From Casuarina equisetifolia (lineage: Eukaryota; Streptophyta; Magnoliopsida; Fagales; Casuarinaceae), in the NCBI GenBank assembly GCA_028551475.1, contig CM052356.1:2862001-2926000 (forward strand): a DNA stretch of 64,000 bases. Reading direction: 5' to 3'. Below are positions 47,197 through 62,400 of this stretch, piece after piece. Position numbers and translations under genes: made by a program. Position 1 is the first letter of the stretch. Each line of letters opens with the position of its first letter. The notes beneath the pieces were generated by a model that saw only the letters and a list, made by a program, of their open reading frames with translations, did not search any database and was not told where the DNA came from.

Positions 47197-49698
47197 ATGT
47201 GGAGCTCTTCGTGCTCTCAGTGGCTCACCCACCGCCCCTTCCTTCTTCCCTCTCTTTCTCGGATTAGGGTTTCTCAGCGGCCAGGAACTCTCTGCGCGAA
47301 TTCCCTTGCGTTTCGGAGCTTTCAATCTCATTCGGTCCCCCTGAAGACCGTAAGTAATTGTTAAATTTGATTTCTTTTTTGGTAAATTTGCATGCCCTTT
47401 TGTTTATTCTTTCAGCATCTGTTTGAGTTTGCTGTGGCAAATGTCTGAGTAAGGTCTTGGGCTGTTTGGTTGCGGAGAAATATGGTTTTGTTGAGCGTAG
47501 GTTTGCTTATTCAATATGTGGTAAAATTAGCTGTATGCCCGAGGAACCGAGGTTCCCAGAGCTTTCAATTTCATTTGACCCTCCCAAAGAACGAAATTAA
47601 TTGTGAAGGTAGCTATATTTTTCATGAATTGAGATACCCTTTCTTTTTCCATATCTGTGTGATTCTTGGTGAATTGAATTTCTGCTTAGCGGTTAGTTGT
47701 TTGGTTTATGACAGAATACTGGAAAAGAACAAATGCCAGATTTCAAGTCTTGCTGAGTTTATCATTTGTTATTATTTATTTTTTGATGAATGCGTATACC
47801 TGTTTGGTTGCCGGGAAAACATACAGAAAGAGAGGAATCCAAATTCTTCCAGGTCTTCTCGAAGCATCGGTTGTGGGAAATCTGGATTATCTGTTCTTGA
47901 GGCGAATTTAATTATTCCGGGTGCATTTTCTGTGTTTATATTTAATAAGACTCATGTGTTGCTTGGGATTTTCTTTTTTTCTTTTTACTGCATATTTTGC
48001 AGAGGTGGAAAATATCATGCTTTAGGCATGAGGGTTTTGCTTCAGAAACCCCAAAGAATGAATTTGCTCAACATTATCTGCCTGAGGAATTGGTGAATGC
48101 GGAAGATGATAAATCAAGTGCCAGTAAAAGGGATTGGGGATCAAGTCTTCGAGAGGTAATGCTATTTTCTACGATGAGTGTGTCTTTTTGTTTCTGTGTG
48201 TGCGGGGTGCTTTGGATGCCATTCTTTAATTTCTGGCTTATGTATGTGAAGAACGAAACATTGACTGGCTAATTGGAGAAAGAGACTTCTAGCTGAAAAT
48301 AAAGCTGGTTTTTTAGGCTTACAAGGACGTTGTTGTAGGGTAGTTGTTAGGAGATCTAGAGAATCACATTTCCATTTTAACTTAAAAAGAAGAGTGGTGA
48401 TTTGTGGTATAGTTAATTGCCCTACGTATTTGTAAGGCGGTTGGTTTTTATGCCAAAGCTTCTCTTTGATCTGAAGATGTAGAGTTTTCTCTACAGTCTG
48501 TAAATTAGCTACTTATAGACCAACCATAAGACCACCATGCTTGGAAGTAATATATATTTACACATGGAACACTAAACCCTGAATGAATTTTAGGCTACTG
48601 GCAATAGTTGGGCATGTGTTTAAAATTTGGCATAACATCATTTATAAGTGGGTTTGCAAGATGGAAATGCTTTGTATGGTTGGCTAGAAATTGAAATAAA
48701 AGAAAAGAGAAGGCTGTTTCTCATATTTCCATTGTAACAAGAAGACGTTGATTTTTTCCTTTTTTCTCCACTTTCCAAGTTGATGGACCATAGCTTTCAC
48801 CTCATATCTGGAGAGGTCATTATGATTGTACTTTTGACTGGGAAATACTATTGGTTGTAAGCAATGAACTTTTGTTGCTATTGAGGAAGTAAGACTAAAC
48901 ATAGGTCATTTTTCAGGATATACCAAGAAGCTTTCTAACTGACTTGATTAACTTGCAGGTTGCAAATGCAATGTTTAAGGCGATTGGGAGCCAATGGACT
49001 GTACCTTGGTCAGCAGAGACCATAATGCAGGTTATGCTTCTTTGGATTGCTGCATTCTGGTTCATAGGCTCATGGATGCTTCCATTTGTGGCCCATGTAG
49101 CAGGTTTCAACAAGGAATCTCTGACATTTAGAGGACAAGCCTGTTCAGCCTCATAACTGATGTAACCGAAGGTCTGGCTGGAATTGTGATTCTTCATCGT
49201 TGCCTGTCCAGATTTCGGCCACTTCCACCTGACTGGTTTAAGTTTAGCCTGAGAGGGAACTGGCATATTGATGTCGTTCTGGGATGCTTGATGTTTCCCT
49301 TGGTCAACAGAATCTCACAATTCAACCTGAACCTGATACCTCTTTTGCCTTCTGCACCTGTCACTCTCTCAAGCGTTGAACAGTCAATCTTGGCTCGGGA
49401 TCCCGTGGCAATGGCTTTGTATGCAATAGTAGTTTCGATTTGTGCTCCAGTTTGGGAGGAAATAGTTTTTCGTGGTTTCCTTCTTCCTTCCTTGACCAAG
49501 TACATGCCTGTATGGAGTGCAATACTGGTGAGCTCGGTCGTCTTTGCTCTCGCACATTTTAATGTGCAAAGGATGCTACCGCTTATTTTTCTTGGGGTGG
49601 TAATGGGTCTTATTTTCACACGATCGAGGAACCTATTACCATCAATGCTCTTGCATAGCCTTTGGAATGGATTTGTGTTCTTAGATTTGATGAGATAG
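47197..49698 (+). pseudogene. CPBP/CAAX-type membrane protease gene with a 1-base frameshift
   Basis: Exons 47197-47349, 48003-48155 and 48959-49698 are all phase 0. Exon 1 (too short to stand out as an ORF) gives MWSSSCSQWLTHRPFLLPSL and more Ser/Arg-rich sequence typical of a plastid transit peptide. Exon 2 gives RWKISCFRHEG and ends in KRDWGSSLRE. Exon 3 holds the membrane domain with the CPBP/Abi motifs EEIVFRG (EExxxR), FALAHF (FxxxH) and LLHSLWNG. Within exon 3 the frame breaks near 49,139-49,141: one C is missing in gaggacaagcctgttcagc, so the upstream frame stops at 49,156 and the rest is in the next frame. With that base it would be 348 aa. Family role: intramembrane metal proteases, in plants mostly in plastid membranes. 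Either a real mutation or a sequencing error. Confidence 0.85.
47311..47606. repeat. Diverged duplication of the exon 1/intron 1 junction
   Basis: 47,315-47,360 (ggagctttcaatctcatt, ccccctgaagaccgtaagta) resembles 47,556-47,602 (agagctttcaatttcattt, ccctcccaaagaacgaaatt). The phrase ctgtttggttgcggag (47,462) recurs as ctgtttggttgccggg (47,799). The second copy lacks a usable donor, so it is not an exon. Confidence 0.55.
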
Positions 49699-50363
49699 CT
49701 TCTTAAAGTTGTACTTAATATATAGTTCAGTGACGGGCCAATCCATTAGCAATGTACCACAAGTTCAGACAGATTTTTGACTGCAATTCTTCCAAGGATC
49801 GGACTAGTCCCCCTTAGAAGGATGGATACTGTTATGCACTAACCAAGTTGATCAAAAGAAATGCCTACGGAAAGTAGTACAAGTCGACAAGCTGAATGCA
49901 AGAAGTTTTAAGGTATTGGGGTGCTGAACTGTTCCACCAAATCTTGTATCTTGAGAGCATCAATAGTTCATGTCTCTGATGACATAGAGGCTCTTAGATT
50001 AAAAAGAGAGAATGAGAACACTCATTTTTCAGAAACGATCTTGCATTCCAGCAATGAAAACTTTGTTGTAAGTTAATTGATGATCTCTCTTCTGTGTACG
50101 TGTGTCTGTGTGAAAGGCTCTTCCTTTGAAACAATAGCGTTGAACACAATATAAACTCGTGCAAGCTAATGAGCAACAAGCACATTGTGAAAATCTATCT
50201 AGCATAGTAAACGAGGGGGGAGAGGATTTTGAAAATGTGAAATTAGAACCAAGAGTCAGAAGAAGCTTTATCACTAAACTAGTGACCTTGGTTCCATCTA
50301 GTAAACTTTCTGAAGCTGGAAAAATAAAACAATAGAAGTGAGATTTGGTTGAAAAATGAAAAA
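49699..50363. other. Protease 3' flank, no further gene
   Basis: Probable 3' UTR and intergenic DNA. Minus-strand ORFs at 49,994-50,388 overlap the tRNA and show no domain. Confidence 0.5.
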
Positions 50364-50447
50364 TGTCAGAAGTGGGATTTGAACCCACGCCCTCTCTCGA
50401 AGACCAGAACTTGAGTCTGGCGCCTTAGACCACTCGGCCATCCTGAC
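50364..50447 (-). tRNA. tRNA-Leu (CAA)
   Basis: The minus strand folds as a class II tRNA: acceptor GTCAGGA pairs with TTCTGAC (one G-T wobble), D-arm GGCCGAGTGGTCTAAGGC, anticodon stem CCAGA/TCTGG with loop CTCAAGT giving anticodon CAA, a long variable arm (GTCTTCGAGAGAGGGC), and T-arm GTGGGTTCAAATCCCAC. The discriminator base is A and there is no intron. Both internal Pol III promoter boxes are present. Confidence 0.95.
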
Positions 50448-53400
50448 TGGCTGAGGAGATTGCAAGTATTTTACTATATAACTAAATATTAATATTTTTT
50501 ATTTTTTATTTTTTATTTTTTATTTTTTATTTTTTATTTTTTATTTTTTATTTTTTATTTTTTATTTTTTATTTTTTATTTTTTATTTTTTATTTTTTAT
50601 TTTTTATTTTTTATTTTTTATTTTTTATTTTTTATTTTTTATTTTTTATTTTTTATTTTTTATTTTTTATTTTTTATTTACAGCAGGTACACATGTTGAG
50701 TGGCCCACCAAGAATTAGGACATAATATATATATATATATATATATATATTAAGATTGAAGTGATCATGATTAAATACCATTGGGGAATCTTAGTTTCAA
50801 ATCTTTCACGGAAACTATTCATTGATACTTCTTATAAAATAAAAAGACAAAAAAAAAAAAAAAAAAAAAAAGAAGCAAGAAGTGTCCGTATCGTGGATTT
50901 CCTTGGCTTGGTTGCGCATGATCTGACAAGAACTGTATCTGTACACAGATTCTTTTGAATTTTCTTACCCTCCATGGCCACCTTTTGGCCTACCCATGTC
51001 CTTTTGATGTAATAGAAGACCATTGCACTTACATACCGATGTGGGAAAGTTGTTAGCATCGCATATTTCTCGACTTCTCACCCACTATCATTTCCTTCTA
51101 TTGGTATTCTCTCCCCCACCACAATGTCCATGCGAAGTTTCTCTTGTCTCAGACAAGACGTGCTAGCTCCGTTACCAGCAGTGACAGCCACCTTATATAA
51201 ATGAAGTGCCTTAACTGTTCCCAAAGCACATTTCTTATTTCTGATCAAGCTTCATTGCACAAGCAATGATTGTGAAAGGAGTGATGCCTTTTCCAACTTA
51301 TATAAACGGCTTGTACAATGCAGTAACTTTCGAAACTTGCTTCTTTTCCACTTTTATGTGAGGAAAAAGAACACTTTAGCCATCCTCATGCCTCACTACT
51401 AAATGAGCATTTACCAATTGAGCAAATTGATTGTGGTTTAACTCTTCTCTCAATCAACAATTTTTATGGTTATCTTGTTTTTATATTAGAAATAAATGAT
51501 AATGGAATAATGTTTAAATGTAAAAATTGAAATTTTAACTTATAAATTAATTTTTAACCTTTTTAATATGATATTAAAACTCAGATTAATTCATTTTTAA
51601 CTCTCATTAAACTTTGAATCTATCAAATATGCTTGAATTTCAAATATGCTCGTTTTGTGTGAAAGTATTGAGAACGAAAATCTTATATAAATGTAAAAGT
51701 TATCCTTTCAACCCATAACCTTAACTTTTGAGTTAGATTTTGACTTCTTTGATAAGTTGTTGTTTGTTATTTTCCCAGACGAAAACCATATAAGCACGAT
51801 CCTGGGTCTAAGTTCCCAACATCTCTATTGCACCCATGTTTTCCCAAAAACCACAAGCTTCAGCCTCTTTAACTTGTATTCCTCGCCCGAACAAACTTGC
51901 TGGCTCTCCTGTCTGTGGACAGAACCAAAAATGCAGACGAAAAGGTCAGTATCCCAAAAGTGATAACAATCATGGACATGACCTATTTGCTGAGAGCAAT
52001 TGGTATCTGTTCACATTTTCTAATGTCCACTCTCCCTCCCACTATTTCACTTTCACAGTAGGCGTCAAATAAGCTTTAGCATGGTCTTTATCAAAGGGTG
52101 GCCACACAAATACGTGAACTTTTTATTCATATGGTCTCATCTATTCGATGTTATTGGTGCGGAAGGATTTTCGAAAGATTCTTGAATGTCTTTATTTGTA
52201 TCAGTGATGCACTAGGATATCGTGGCCCTGCGTGTATCCCACATATAAATTTGATGGGTGACACGTACTGTTAGTTATCGGGTTGAAAGAAAAACCAAGA
52301 AAATTAGGCAAAAGCAGGAGCTTTTCTTAGAAGACAAACAACTGGATATTCTATTTCATACATCTTTTTGACATTTTACTTCCTGAAAGGTTTAATCCTA
52401 TCTAAAAGTTTGTTGAAAAATAGAAGATTTTTATTTTTTTATAAAAAAAATTATTGAATAAGATTTAAGTAATATGAAACTCATATTATACAACTTCTAA
52501 CACGTTCTTCTTCATTTAATTACATACCATGAAAACCTATTTCTACAAGTGAAGAGATGCTCCACTTAGATATAGACTTTGATACATGTCAAAAAGTTTA
52601 ATCAAATCTAAAAATCGAGTTAAGACTTTTGTCGCATTATTTTTAAGAATATTGTATTATTTGCAACTTGCAATGGGAAGGGCTTCATATTTTTGACTTG
52701 GGCAAGTACCTAAAATGCCTAGAAGAGATTGGTTTAGAAAATGTGTTCAGATTTTCATGAGAATTCCAGCAGTCGTTTAGCCATTACCACTACTTCCATG
52801 GCAAAGACTTGAGGTTGAGTATGTCAAGTAAGTTTCCTGTCTCCAAATCACATGCAATACAGCTGTAGAGGATTTGGTCTGGGGCAGACTTTACTGCCAT
52901 TTTTTGGCAGAGCGACAGATTTGCTGGTGCATGAATGTTTATATTATCGATTACCGCTTAACATGGCCCATAGAGTGGCATCAGAATTGCCTGTCGACCT
53001 TCCCAATGGAATCTGGTGTTGATTTCTTTCACCGTTATGGGGACTCACCCAATGCAAAGGTGGCTGCAGCGTGAGATGTTGGTGGAGTCTACCACCCCAG
53101 AAATAGTTTCTTGCGTGGCTAACCGGGACTGGATTTATTAGCCAAACTATGAAATAATCAAACCAAAACTACCATCACAGGAACAAAAGTTTCTATTAAC
53201 TATCTTGAAATTTTATTAGTGTCTTGTAATACTAAATAACTGTATTTTTCTAATGTAAAACTTTCATCTATAATATTTTTTAGCACACCAAATATATTTT
53301 GAGTTCAAATGGCTAAATGATGCTCTTTGCACATTAATCATATTTTAAGAGCTTCAAATTATAGTTCATCAACTTAGACACTAATACCTTCTTAGAAATA

Positions 53401-56400
53401 AATTTAATTTGAAAATTAGCTTATAAGTTAGAATATATTTTTTTATGTTTAAACTCTACTCAAGAATCGTATTTTTTCAACTTTACGCTTTTGTCTATGA
53501 AATATTGTATTCTTTATATATGAGTACATTTTCTTCTTTTATAAGTTAATTTTAAAAAAAGAAACGATATGTTATCAGAACTTAAATTTTAAGTAAAACA
53601 CACATTATCTTTTTAATGAATTTATGTGCGAAATACTCTTTTATATTCAAGAAGAATATTGACACCCTATATGTTTCTTATACTATTAATATGTTACTCT
53701 TTATTTGTGAGGGTATTTTTATTTCTTGCAAAAGGATTTCAAAGAAAAGAGTGGATCATCTAATCAATCTTCTGCATGTTGCTTTATTCATACAAAGAGA
53801 CAATATCTTTTTCTTAAAACCTGACATTATATTCAGTGTCCACTTGCATCATATGTGCCGTCCCACGTCAGCATCTAAGACCTGCAACCATTCTGGTCCC
53901 ACCATCGACGGTGCAGATATTTCTAAGATCATCCAGTTACTGGGTAGGCGTATTAAACCTTATCTATCCCTTCCGCATTGCGGCGCCATCACCAACCGCT
54001 TTATATACGACAATCCGCACGGTTTTTTACATGGCCTAAAAGCTCATATATTTCTGGTGGGAAGGCAGTACATTATTAAGTATTGAAAGTTAATGTGTTA
54101 CGGGATCATTGTGTAACTAGCTTTTTGATTTAATCTTTTGACTCAATAATTAAAATACATAATAAATTATTTAGAAGAGACAACATGATATAATGGAATT
54201 AAAAGGATGCCCAAATGTCACAATTGGACCAAAGTGAGTTGTTGGACCATTAGTTTGAAAGTTTAATTGGTTATTACATGCATAGGTTTTTTGCAATGCA
54301 AATATTCTATTCATACTGACTACAAATGATGCACTTTTATATCATTTTCAATTTAGGTTCATATCTTTTTTATCTTAAAAAAAGGTACGATATTGGTTAA
54401 TGTTAAATATAAAAATTATCCTCTAACTTCAAGTTAGTTTTAAGTCAAAATTTGAGACTTTTCTTAACAATGTATCAAAGTTTGAGCTAATCAATTATAA
54501 TTATTATTAAATCTTGAGTACTTAAAATATACTTTATATGTAAGAAACATTTATTTGATCATCTTCAATACTAATTCAAAGCATGCTCTTTTAAAGGTAA
54601 CATTTAAATGTAAAAGTTATTTTTCAACTTTAAGAATTAAATTTTGAGTTATGTTCTCGGTCTACTTCTAATAATTTCTTCATCTTATGAGTGATAAATC
54701 ATGAAAACATTGATCACAAACAATATTTGAAGTGGATTTTTCACACATAGAGAGAGAATATCGAAATAATATATTAGTATTTTAATATGTTTTTTCGCAT
54801 TATTTTCAACATATTTAGATTATATAAATTCAACATCAAGTTTTAGGTATATCTTTGTAAATTAACTTTAAAGCACAATCTGTAATGGTTTTTAACCAGA
54901 GATCTCGGTTAACAGTGAAATTTTAAACCATTGATATCTACTTTCTTGTTATATGATCCTAATTCTTAATCGTAATCTTTTAATTTGGTGTTTTAACCGG
55001 AGCTAAAAGTAAAAGTGGACGTGAGGCCCGTAAACTGCCAACAAAGAGTATAACCCCTCAGAAAATCGACACGTAGCAAAACTTTGGAATCTCCCTCGGT
55101 GTTGTCTTTAAAAACTCAAAACCCCGTAGGAGAGACCTGCAAAAGCGGGAACAAGCTTCACCACCACTATCACCGTCTCTGTCTCCGCTTCACTCCCTCG
55201 CTCACTCCACCGCTCTCCGGCGACTCCTACGAATTCCTCAGATCCGCTCCTCTCGCTTCCTATAAACACTCCAGTATTTAAAGACAAAGAAAATGGAAAA
55301 CAAAACATAAGCAAAAAATTTCCATCACAGAAAGAGAGAGAGAAGAAGTGGAGCGAAATCGGTTCCGTTGGAGATGCTTCTGGTCCTTGCCCTTTCTAAC
55401 TTCGATTCTTTTTCTCTCTTAGGTTCTTGATCGTTTAGTGCTCTGTCTGGTTGCAAGATCTCAAAATATTGGCTGTGTAGCGGTTAATTATCATCGTTCA
55501 CAAAAACGTTGCTCTTTGTGTTAATTATCATTCTCGCAGAAGCTTTGCGTTGCGCTTTTGTGTTAAGAATCTGCGTGATATATCCTGTTTGGTTATAAGA
55601 TTCTGTTTGCGTTTGGCTGTTGGATCGGAGTTTCTAAATGGAGCAGAAGGGAGCATGGTTATCGGCGTTGGGCGTGGGAGTGGGAGTTGGAGTGGGCCTC
55701 GGGTTGGCTTCGGGTCCGACCGTCAGCAAGTGGACCGGAGCCGCTTCTGGTTCTAGCGTTGTTATTCTGGAGAGGATGGAGCAGGAGATGCTCCGGCAGA
55801 TAGTTGATGGCAGAGAAAGCAACGTCACTTTCGACAAGTTTCCGTACTACCTCAGGTGACTCTAGGACTCCTGATTTCCTTTACCATCTTCTTCCATTCT
55901 CATCTTTGATTTGTGAAAAGGAAGGGAAAAAAAAAAAAAAGACCTGAAATTATAAACATTTTCTTGAACTTTTAACTTCAACAAACTCTTTTGCACAAAA
56001 AGATTGGAAAACCTTAGACTTGTATTGTTTGATTCGATCTGCTCAGGCTTAAACTTTTTTCTTTTTCTTTTTTTCTCTTAAACACACCAAAAAACACACA
56101 CGCACGCTCGAACTTGAGATGTATTAATCTCGAATAATATCTTCTCCGAACTAAGTGCCTAACTTATCGACTTAACGTAGTTTTTTTTTTTTTTAAAGAA
56201 ATAAATATACGTGCTTCGAGTGCCATGAGACTTCCCGTGATTTTCTGTGAGAGTTCGTATTTTTGAATTTTTATTCTGATATCTGTTAATAAAATATGGC
56301 TAGCTTTTTAATGGATATGGATGGAGATGTAAAAGGAGTAGACTAATGTGCCTGTAGTGATTGTGTGGGGCATGCTTGTATCACAATTTTGTAGCTCTCT

Positions 56401-59400
56401 ACTTTAAAATCTGCTCGAGAATCTGACAGGCACGTGCAGCGCCGGTTTCTTGGTCTTCGAAATTAAAATTCTTGGTTTTCCTGCCCTGCCTTTTCTTCCA
56501 CATATTAATTCTTCTACTATGATATTGTTTTTGGACTTTGGAATTTGGATAGTTTAGCTTCCCAATATGCTAACTGCAATGCTGCCAAAGTGGTGTGGTG
56601 GCATAGAATTCTTTCTAATATTAGCAGTCATTATTGTGTTCTCTGTGAGTCTGTGGCTCTTACGACTACTGATATTTCTCTTACTTCTTATTTAATGATT
56701 CAGAGTCATGCTAAAGAACTAAGGTTCAAGGCTCAAGCATTATGATGGTTAGGCCTACAAGATTTGTCTCAGGAACACTCCAACTTAATTAACGAGTTAA
56801 TCCATAGTTCACTGGGCAATCGAATTCTCTCCCTTTGGGTTATTATAAGCTTGAGATCAATCAAATATATCTTCCTTAAATAACATAAAATGGTTGGATC
56901 CTCTATAAAATATGGCCAACACTTTATATTCACTTTCCACGTAACTTTCTTTGCTTCAGCTCATTATCTGTTCGTGAGATAACCCTAATAAAGTGGTATC
57001 ACTATTTTCACTATTATCGTGTGATCGGGTATGGTTATTCGGAAAGTGAATGTCATTAGTAGAGCATCAGCGTACTGAAAAATCTTTACGATGTAGTCCA
57101 TGTCCCAACCAGACGTACACACTGATGCTTTATTCTGGAATATGCTAGCTTACGGTTAAGACTAGGGTTCTTTAATCGCTTATCCAGATGCTTATGACCT
57201 TTTTTGGCCAAATGCAATGACAGTGAACAGACAAGGGTCTTGCTAACAAGTGCTGCCTACGTCCATTTGAAGCATGCTGATGTTTCTAAGTACACACGAA
57301 ATCTTTCTCCGGCAAGTCGGGCTATTTTGCTCTCAGGGCCTGCAGGTTGGTTATCTGGATTGTAAAATCTCCCTAAGCTGAACATGTGATAGTAATCATG
57401 ATTTTTTTTTTTCTTTCTGTGAAGAGCTTTACCAACAAATGCTTGCCAAAGCTTTAGCCCATTTTTTTGAAGCAAAGTTGCTACTGTTAGATGTAATTGA
57501 CTTTTCCCTAAAGGTGAGCATCTTTGGTTTGGTTGTTGTTCGGTTTAAGTTCTATACAAATATGTCTAATGGTTGGATATATACAGATTCAGAGCAAATA
57601 CGGTAGTACCAACAAAGAATTTGTAAGTTTCTCCTAATTACGTCTTGAGCATTAGATTGAGTGGTTTATGAATTGTGTTTCGTAGGTCCTCAACACTGTC
57701 ATCTTGATCTACCATTGAATTTATGACAATTTGTTCTGATATGATTTGACTTCCTTTATTTTCTTCAACTGGTCAATCTTGGTTTGTAGTCTTTTAAAAG
57801 GTCTACTTCAGAGTCAACACTGGAGCGATTGTCAGGCTTGTTTGGATCATTTTCAATCCTTTCACAGAAGGAAGAACCTACAGGTATAAACAAAAGCAAT
57901 AGCTGCTTGTTATTCTGATGAAGCATTTGATGGATGGGATAGGTCGTGCTTTCTTATCCTTTGGTCTTATATACACTATGCACCTGACAGAGTTCTGTTC
58001 TATACGAACGTTGTTACATTAGAATTAGTTCTAGTTGAAGCTACATTTCTATGTTATTGCTTATGATTTAGTGCCTGAAACCTCGTAAAACAAAAGCCAA
58101 ACATACAAAACGCAGAGATCTGTGTGGCAAACAACGGTACACATCATGTGATCACGCAGCAGTGTAATGTAATACTCCCCCTGGGAAGGTCTGGGTTCTA
58201 CGCATGACAAATGATCGTTTAATCCTGCTAATTTTGTTTTCTGCAAACATGTAGAAGTGAAGAATCTGACATTTTTAGTTGAAAGGATATGTTATTTGTT
58301 ACAGTAAATAGGTAGTCGACTTAACTAAGATTTATATACATATATTCATATGTTTTATCTGATCAAGAAGTTAATTATTAGGTACATTACGGAAGCAAGG
58401 CAGTGGGGTGGATATTGGATCAAGGTACTGTAGGGTAGATGTTCTTAATGGATGATAGAGTTTCCTTTTTCTGGTATCTCTTTATACTTTTCATTATGCC
58501 TTTTTAACTAATTGCAGGCCAACAGAAAGTTCTTCGAAGCTTCGAAGGAATGCCTCTGCTTCAGCGAATATCAGTAACCTCGCTTTGCAAAGCACTCCTG
58601 CGAATCCAGGTTCTTCGGAAAAAATTTTTTTTGTTAAAGTGTAGGAAACAATGTAGCTTCTATTAATGAACTACCTTTGTACTGAACTATGTTGATGCGA
58701 AGCAGTGCTGTAAATTAATCCTCTAATGTGCAGTGTTTAACAAGTAGAATTCCAAGCTCTGCTTTGGCTTTTTATTGGTGATTCGTATTTTAACAACTTT
58801 GTGCACTAAATCACCAAGGTTATACTGAAGTTAAAGGCTTTTTCATGCAATGAATATCAGGGAACAATGGTGGTGATGGCAGCAGGCGCCCCCTCCCCCC
58901 ATATAGCCAGAATTTAAGATTTAAAAGGAAATTTAAAATAAATAAAAATAAAAAATAAAGATCTTCGTAGAGAAAATTGAGTATCTGAACTTTTAAGTTT
59001 CACACTAAAAAACTCTTGTAACTAGTCCAAGAGTCCCCCAAAACAAAATTTATTTAGCTTTTCTTGCAAATTCATTTTCTTCTTCGTATTCTTTGCTTCT
59101 TTGTTTTCCACTAACACTTAGGCCCACAGCACGTATGGCCCACATATGACCAAAGACCATCTTGTGTTTTTGAAACCTGATAACTTTTGTGCTTTACATG
59201 AATGTGTTGTATCAACTCTTGAGTTGATCGAATATAGAGGGCAAGATGTTGAAGATACTTTTTGTTTCTTTAATAATTAGTTTTATGCTTTCTGCCTCTT
59301 GACTTTTTTTTTTCTTTTTCTTTTTCTTTTTGGACTTCTCTCTCTAATTTTCTAGCACCCCTCAAGCGTACAAGTAGCTGGTCCTTTGATGAGAAGCTTC

Positions 59401-62400
59401 TTATACAATCACTTTACAAGGTACTATCCTTTGTTGTGAATTCCAGCAGCAATTCATGTGCCACCTGCCACAAGTACTCACCCATGATTCTTTAGTTAGG
59501 CTTTAGGTTAGTATCCCACTCATTGTTTCGTGAAGATATTGGTGGTGGAATTCAATGTTGAATTTTTTTTGCAGGTTTTGGCTTATGTATCAAAAACCAG
59601 TCCCATCGTGTTATATCTTAGGGATGTTGATAGCTTCTTGCTTAGATCGCAAAGGATTTGTAACTTGTTCCAGAAAATGTTGAAGAAATTGTCTGGATCA
59701 GTACTGATCCTTGGTTCACGAATCGTGAATCTAGACAATGACTATGGAGACGTGGATGAGAGGATTACTGCTCTCTTCCCTTACAATATCGAGATCAGGC
59801 CTCCAGAAGATGAATCCCATCTCGTGAGCTGGAAGTCTCAACTGGAGGAGGATATGAAGATGATCCAGGTTCAGGATAACAGAAACCACATCATGGAAGT
59901 ACTTTCAGCAAATGATCTTGATTGTAACGATCTGGATACAGTCTGTGTGGCAGATACTATGGTTTTCAGTAACTATATAGAAGAGATTGTGGTATCAGCA
60001 GTTTCCTATCATTTAATGAACAATAAGGATCCTGAATACAGGAATGGAAAACTTGTTATATCATCTGATAGGTAAGATTAGCATTTCTAATGGTGTGCCT
60101 ATACTTTGGGCTCCATGTACTTACACACAGTTGCTTTGGAACAGTTTGTCCCGTGGACTGAGTATCTTTCAAGTAGGGAAATCAAGTGACAAAGATACAT
60201 TAAAGTTGGAAGCACAAGCTGAAACATCTCAGGTCTGCCAAACTTCATGTTGTACATTAGGAAAGAATAACAGACATGGTATGTAACCAGTATGATCTGT
60301 TTCTTCTTCCTCTCTACTACTACAGAATGCAGGGGAGAAGCCTGGAACAAAGATCGAAAGCTCAGTGCCTGAACACAAAAGTGAAGTAGAGACATCAGCT
60401 TCGGTGCCAAAGACAGATGCAGATAATCCAGCTCCATCTTCAAAAGCTCAAGTATGCCTTTTTTTTTTTTTTCTTTTTCATTTTTTGTTTGGGGGCTGGT
60501 GGGGGGTGGTTTAATTTTTCCTATCTCCACACCTACGCATGTTTGGACAGAATTGTGAAACCCCCAAACAGGTGTTAAAAATAAGAAGAATCCACAGAAT
60601 AATTTTGAAGAATTTTACATAGTTTTCTGAGGGTCAACCTTTTCTATGGTGTAAAATTTTCTGATTGACTTCTCTGCATATATTTATGTTGAAGTTTTTC
60701 TGAACAAAGTTCCCTAACAGGAACCTGACAATGAATTTGAGAAGCGCATAAGGCCAGAGGTTATACCGGCAAATGAGATTGATGTAAAGTTTTCTGATAT
60801 CGGTGCCTTAGAAGAAATCAAAGAGTCCCTTCAGGAACTAGTAATGCTACCTCTTCGAAGACCAGACCTCTTCACTGGAGGCCTTTTGAAACCTTGCAGG
60901 GGAATATTGCTATTTGGTCCCCCTGGTACTGGGAAGACGATGCTGGCAAAGGCTATTGCCAAGGAGGCTGGTGCGAGCTTCATAAATGTATCTATGTCTA
61001 CCATCACTTCAAAATGGTTTGGCGAAGATGAAAAGAATGTTCGAGCTCTGTTTACACTGGCAGCCAAGGTCTCTCCAACTATTATTTTTGTAGATGAGGT
61101 TGACAGCATGCTTGGGCAGCGGACCAGAGTTGGGGAGCACGAGGCCATGCGGAAGATAAAAAATGAGTTCATGACTCACTGGGATGGGCTCTTGTCAAAA
61201 CCGGGTGAGCGCATTCTTGTTCTTGCTGCAACAAATAGACCATTTGACCTGGATGAAGCAATTATTAGGCGCTTCGAGCGAAGGTATTTCTTCATGCTTA
61301 GTGACCTGTCTTGCTATTTGACTCATTAGGTAGTAAAATCAATTCACCATCTGCATTACCTTCCACCAAGATTGTGATTTCAATCTCAAGACTGCAATAT
61401 CACAGCTCTCTAAGAACATTCTCACTTCTTAGAAGATTTCAGCGTTAAATATACTTCCATTTTTGTTGCGAGATGTTGTTTTCTCTGATTGGGATCAAGA
61501 GGAAAAGGAAAACCTACTCAACTGCCAATAATGGGACAATCAACCCAAATTGATCAACACTTCAACTTGTCTTACTTTCCTGGAGAATATGGGCCCAAGA
61601 GATATAATAATGAATATATAATATATTTTGTAATCATTTGTGCCTTAAAGTAATGTTTACTTTGGTGAACAGAATTATGGTGGGATTGCCATCCGCGGAG
61701 AATAGGGAAATGATATTGAAAACTCTCTTGGCTAAGGAAACAGTGGAAGAAGGATTAGACTTTAAGCAGCTAGCAACTATGACAGAAGGATACACAGGAA
61801 GCGATCTGAAGGTTTGCATTTGTATAGAATCTTTTGATTTTTTGTGTGTCATAATGTGCTGTTAACTAGGTGCAACTGTTTAGAACAGAACTTGTGTACA
61901 ACAGCTGCTTATCGGCCAGTTAGAGAGTTAATACAGCAAGAGAGACTAAAAGACTTGGTAAGTGCTGTATCCATCTTAACCATGCTTCATCGGGTACATT
62001 TAAGTGAAGATCATACCTATGAACTCCTCTCTCCAGGAGAAAAGGCAGAGAGCTGCAGAAGGGAAAGAAATCCAACCTAAGAATTCAGGAGGTGCTTCAG
62101 AGACAGAAGAAGGTCGCGAGGAAAGGTCAATCACCCTTAGGCCATTGAATATGGAAGACTTAAGACAGGCAAAGAATCAGGTAAGATATTACAGCCCACC
62201 TTTGATAGTCTAGTCTCCCCTTATGATTCTGCTATTTTGTTCATCTATTGTTTGGAATGAAGGTTGCTGCAAGTTTTGCCGCTGAGGGATCCATAATGAG
62301 TGAGTTAAAGCAGTGGAATGATTTGTATGGCGAAGGGGGTTCGAGGAAGACGCATCAGCAGTTATCTTATTTCTTATAATCGGATGAATGAGATCTTTAC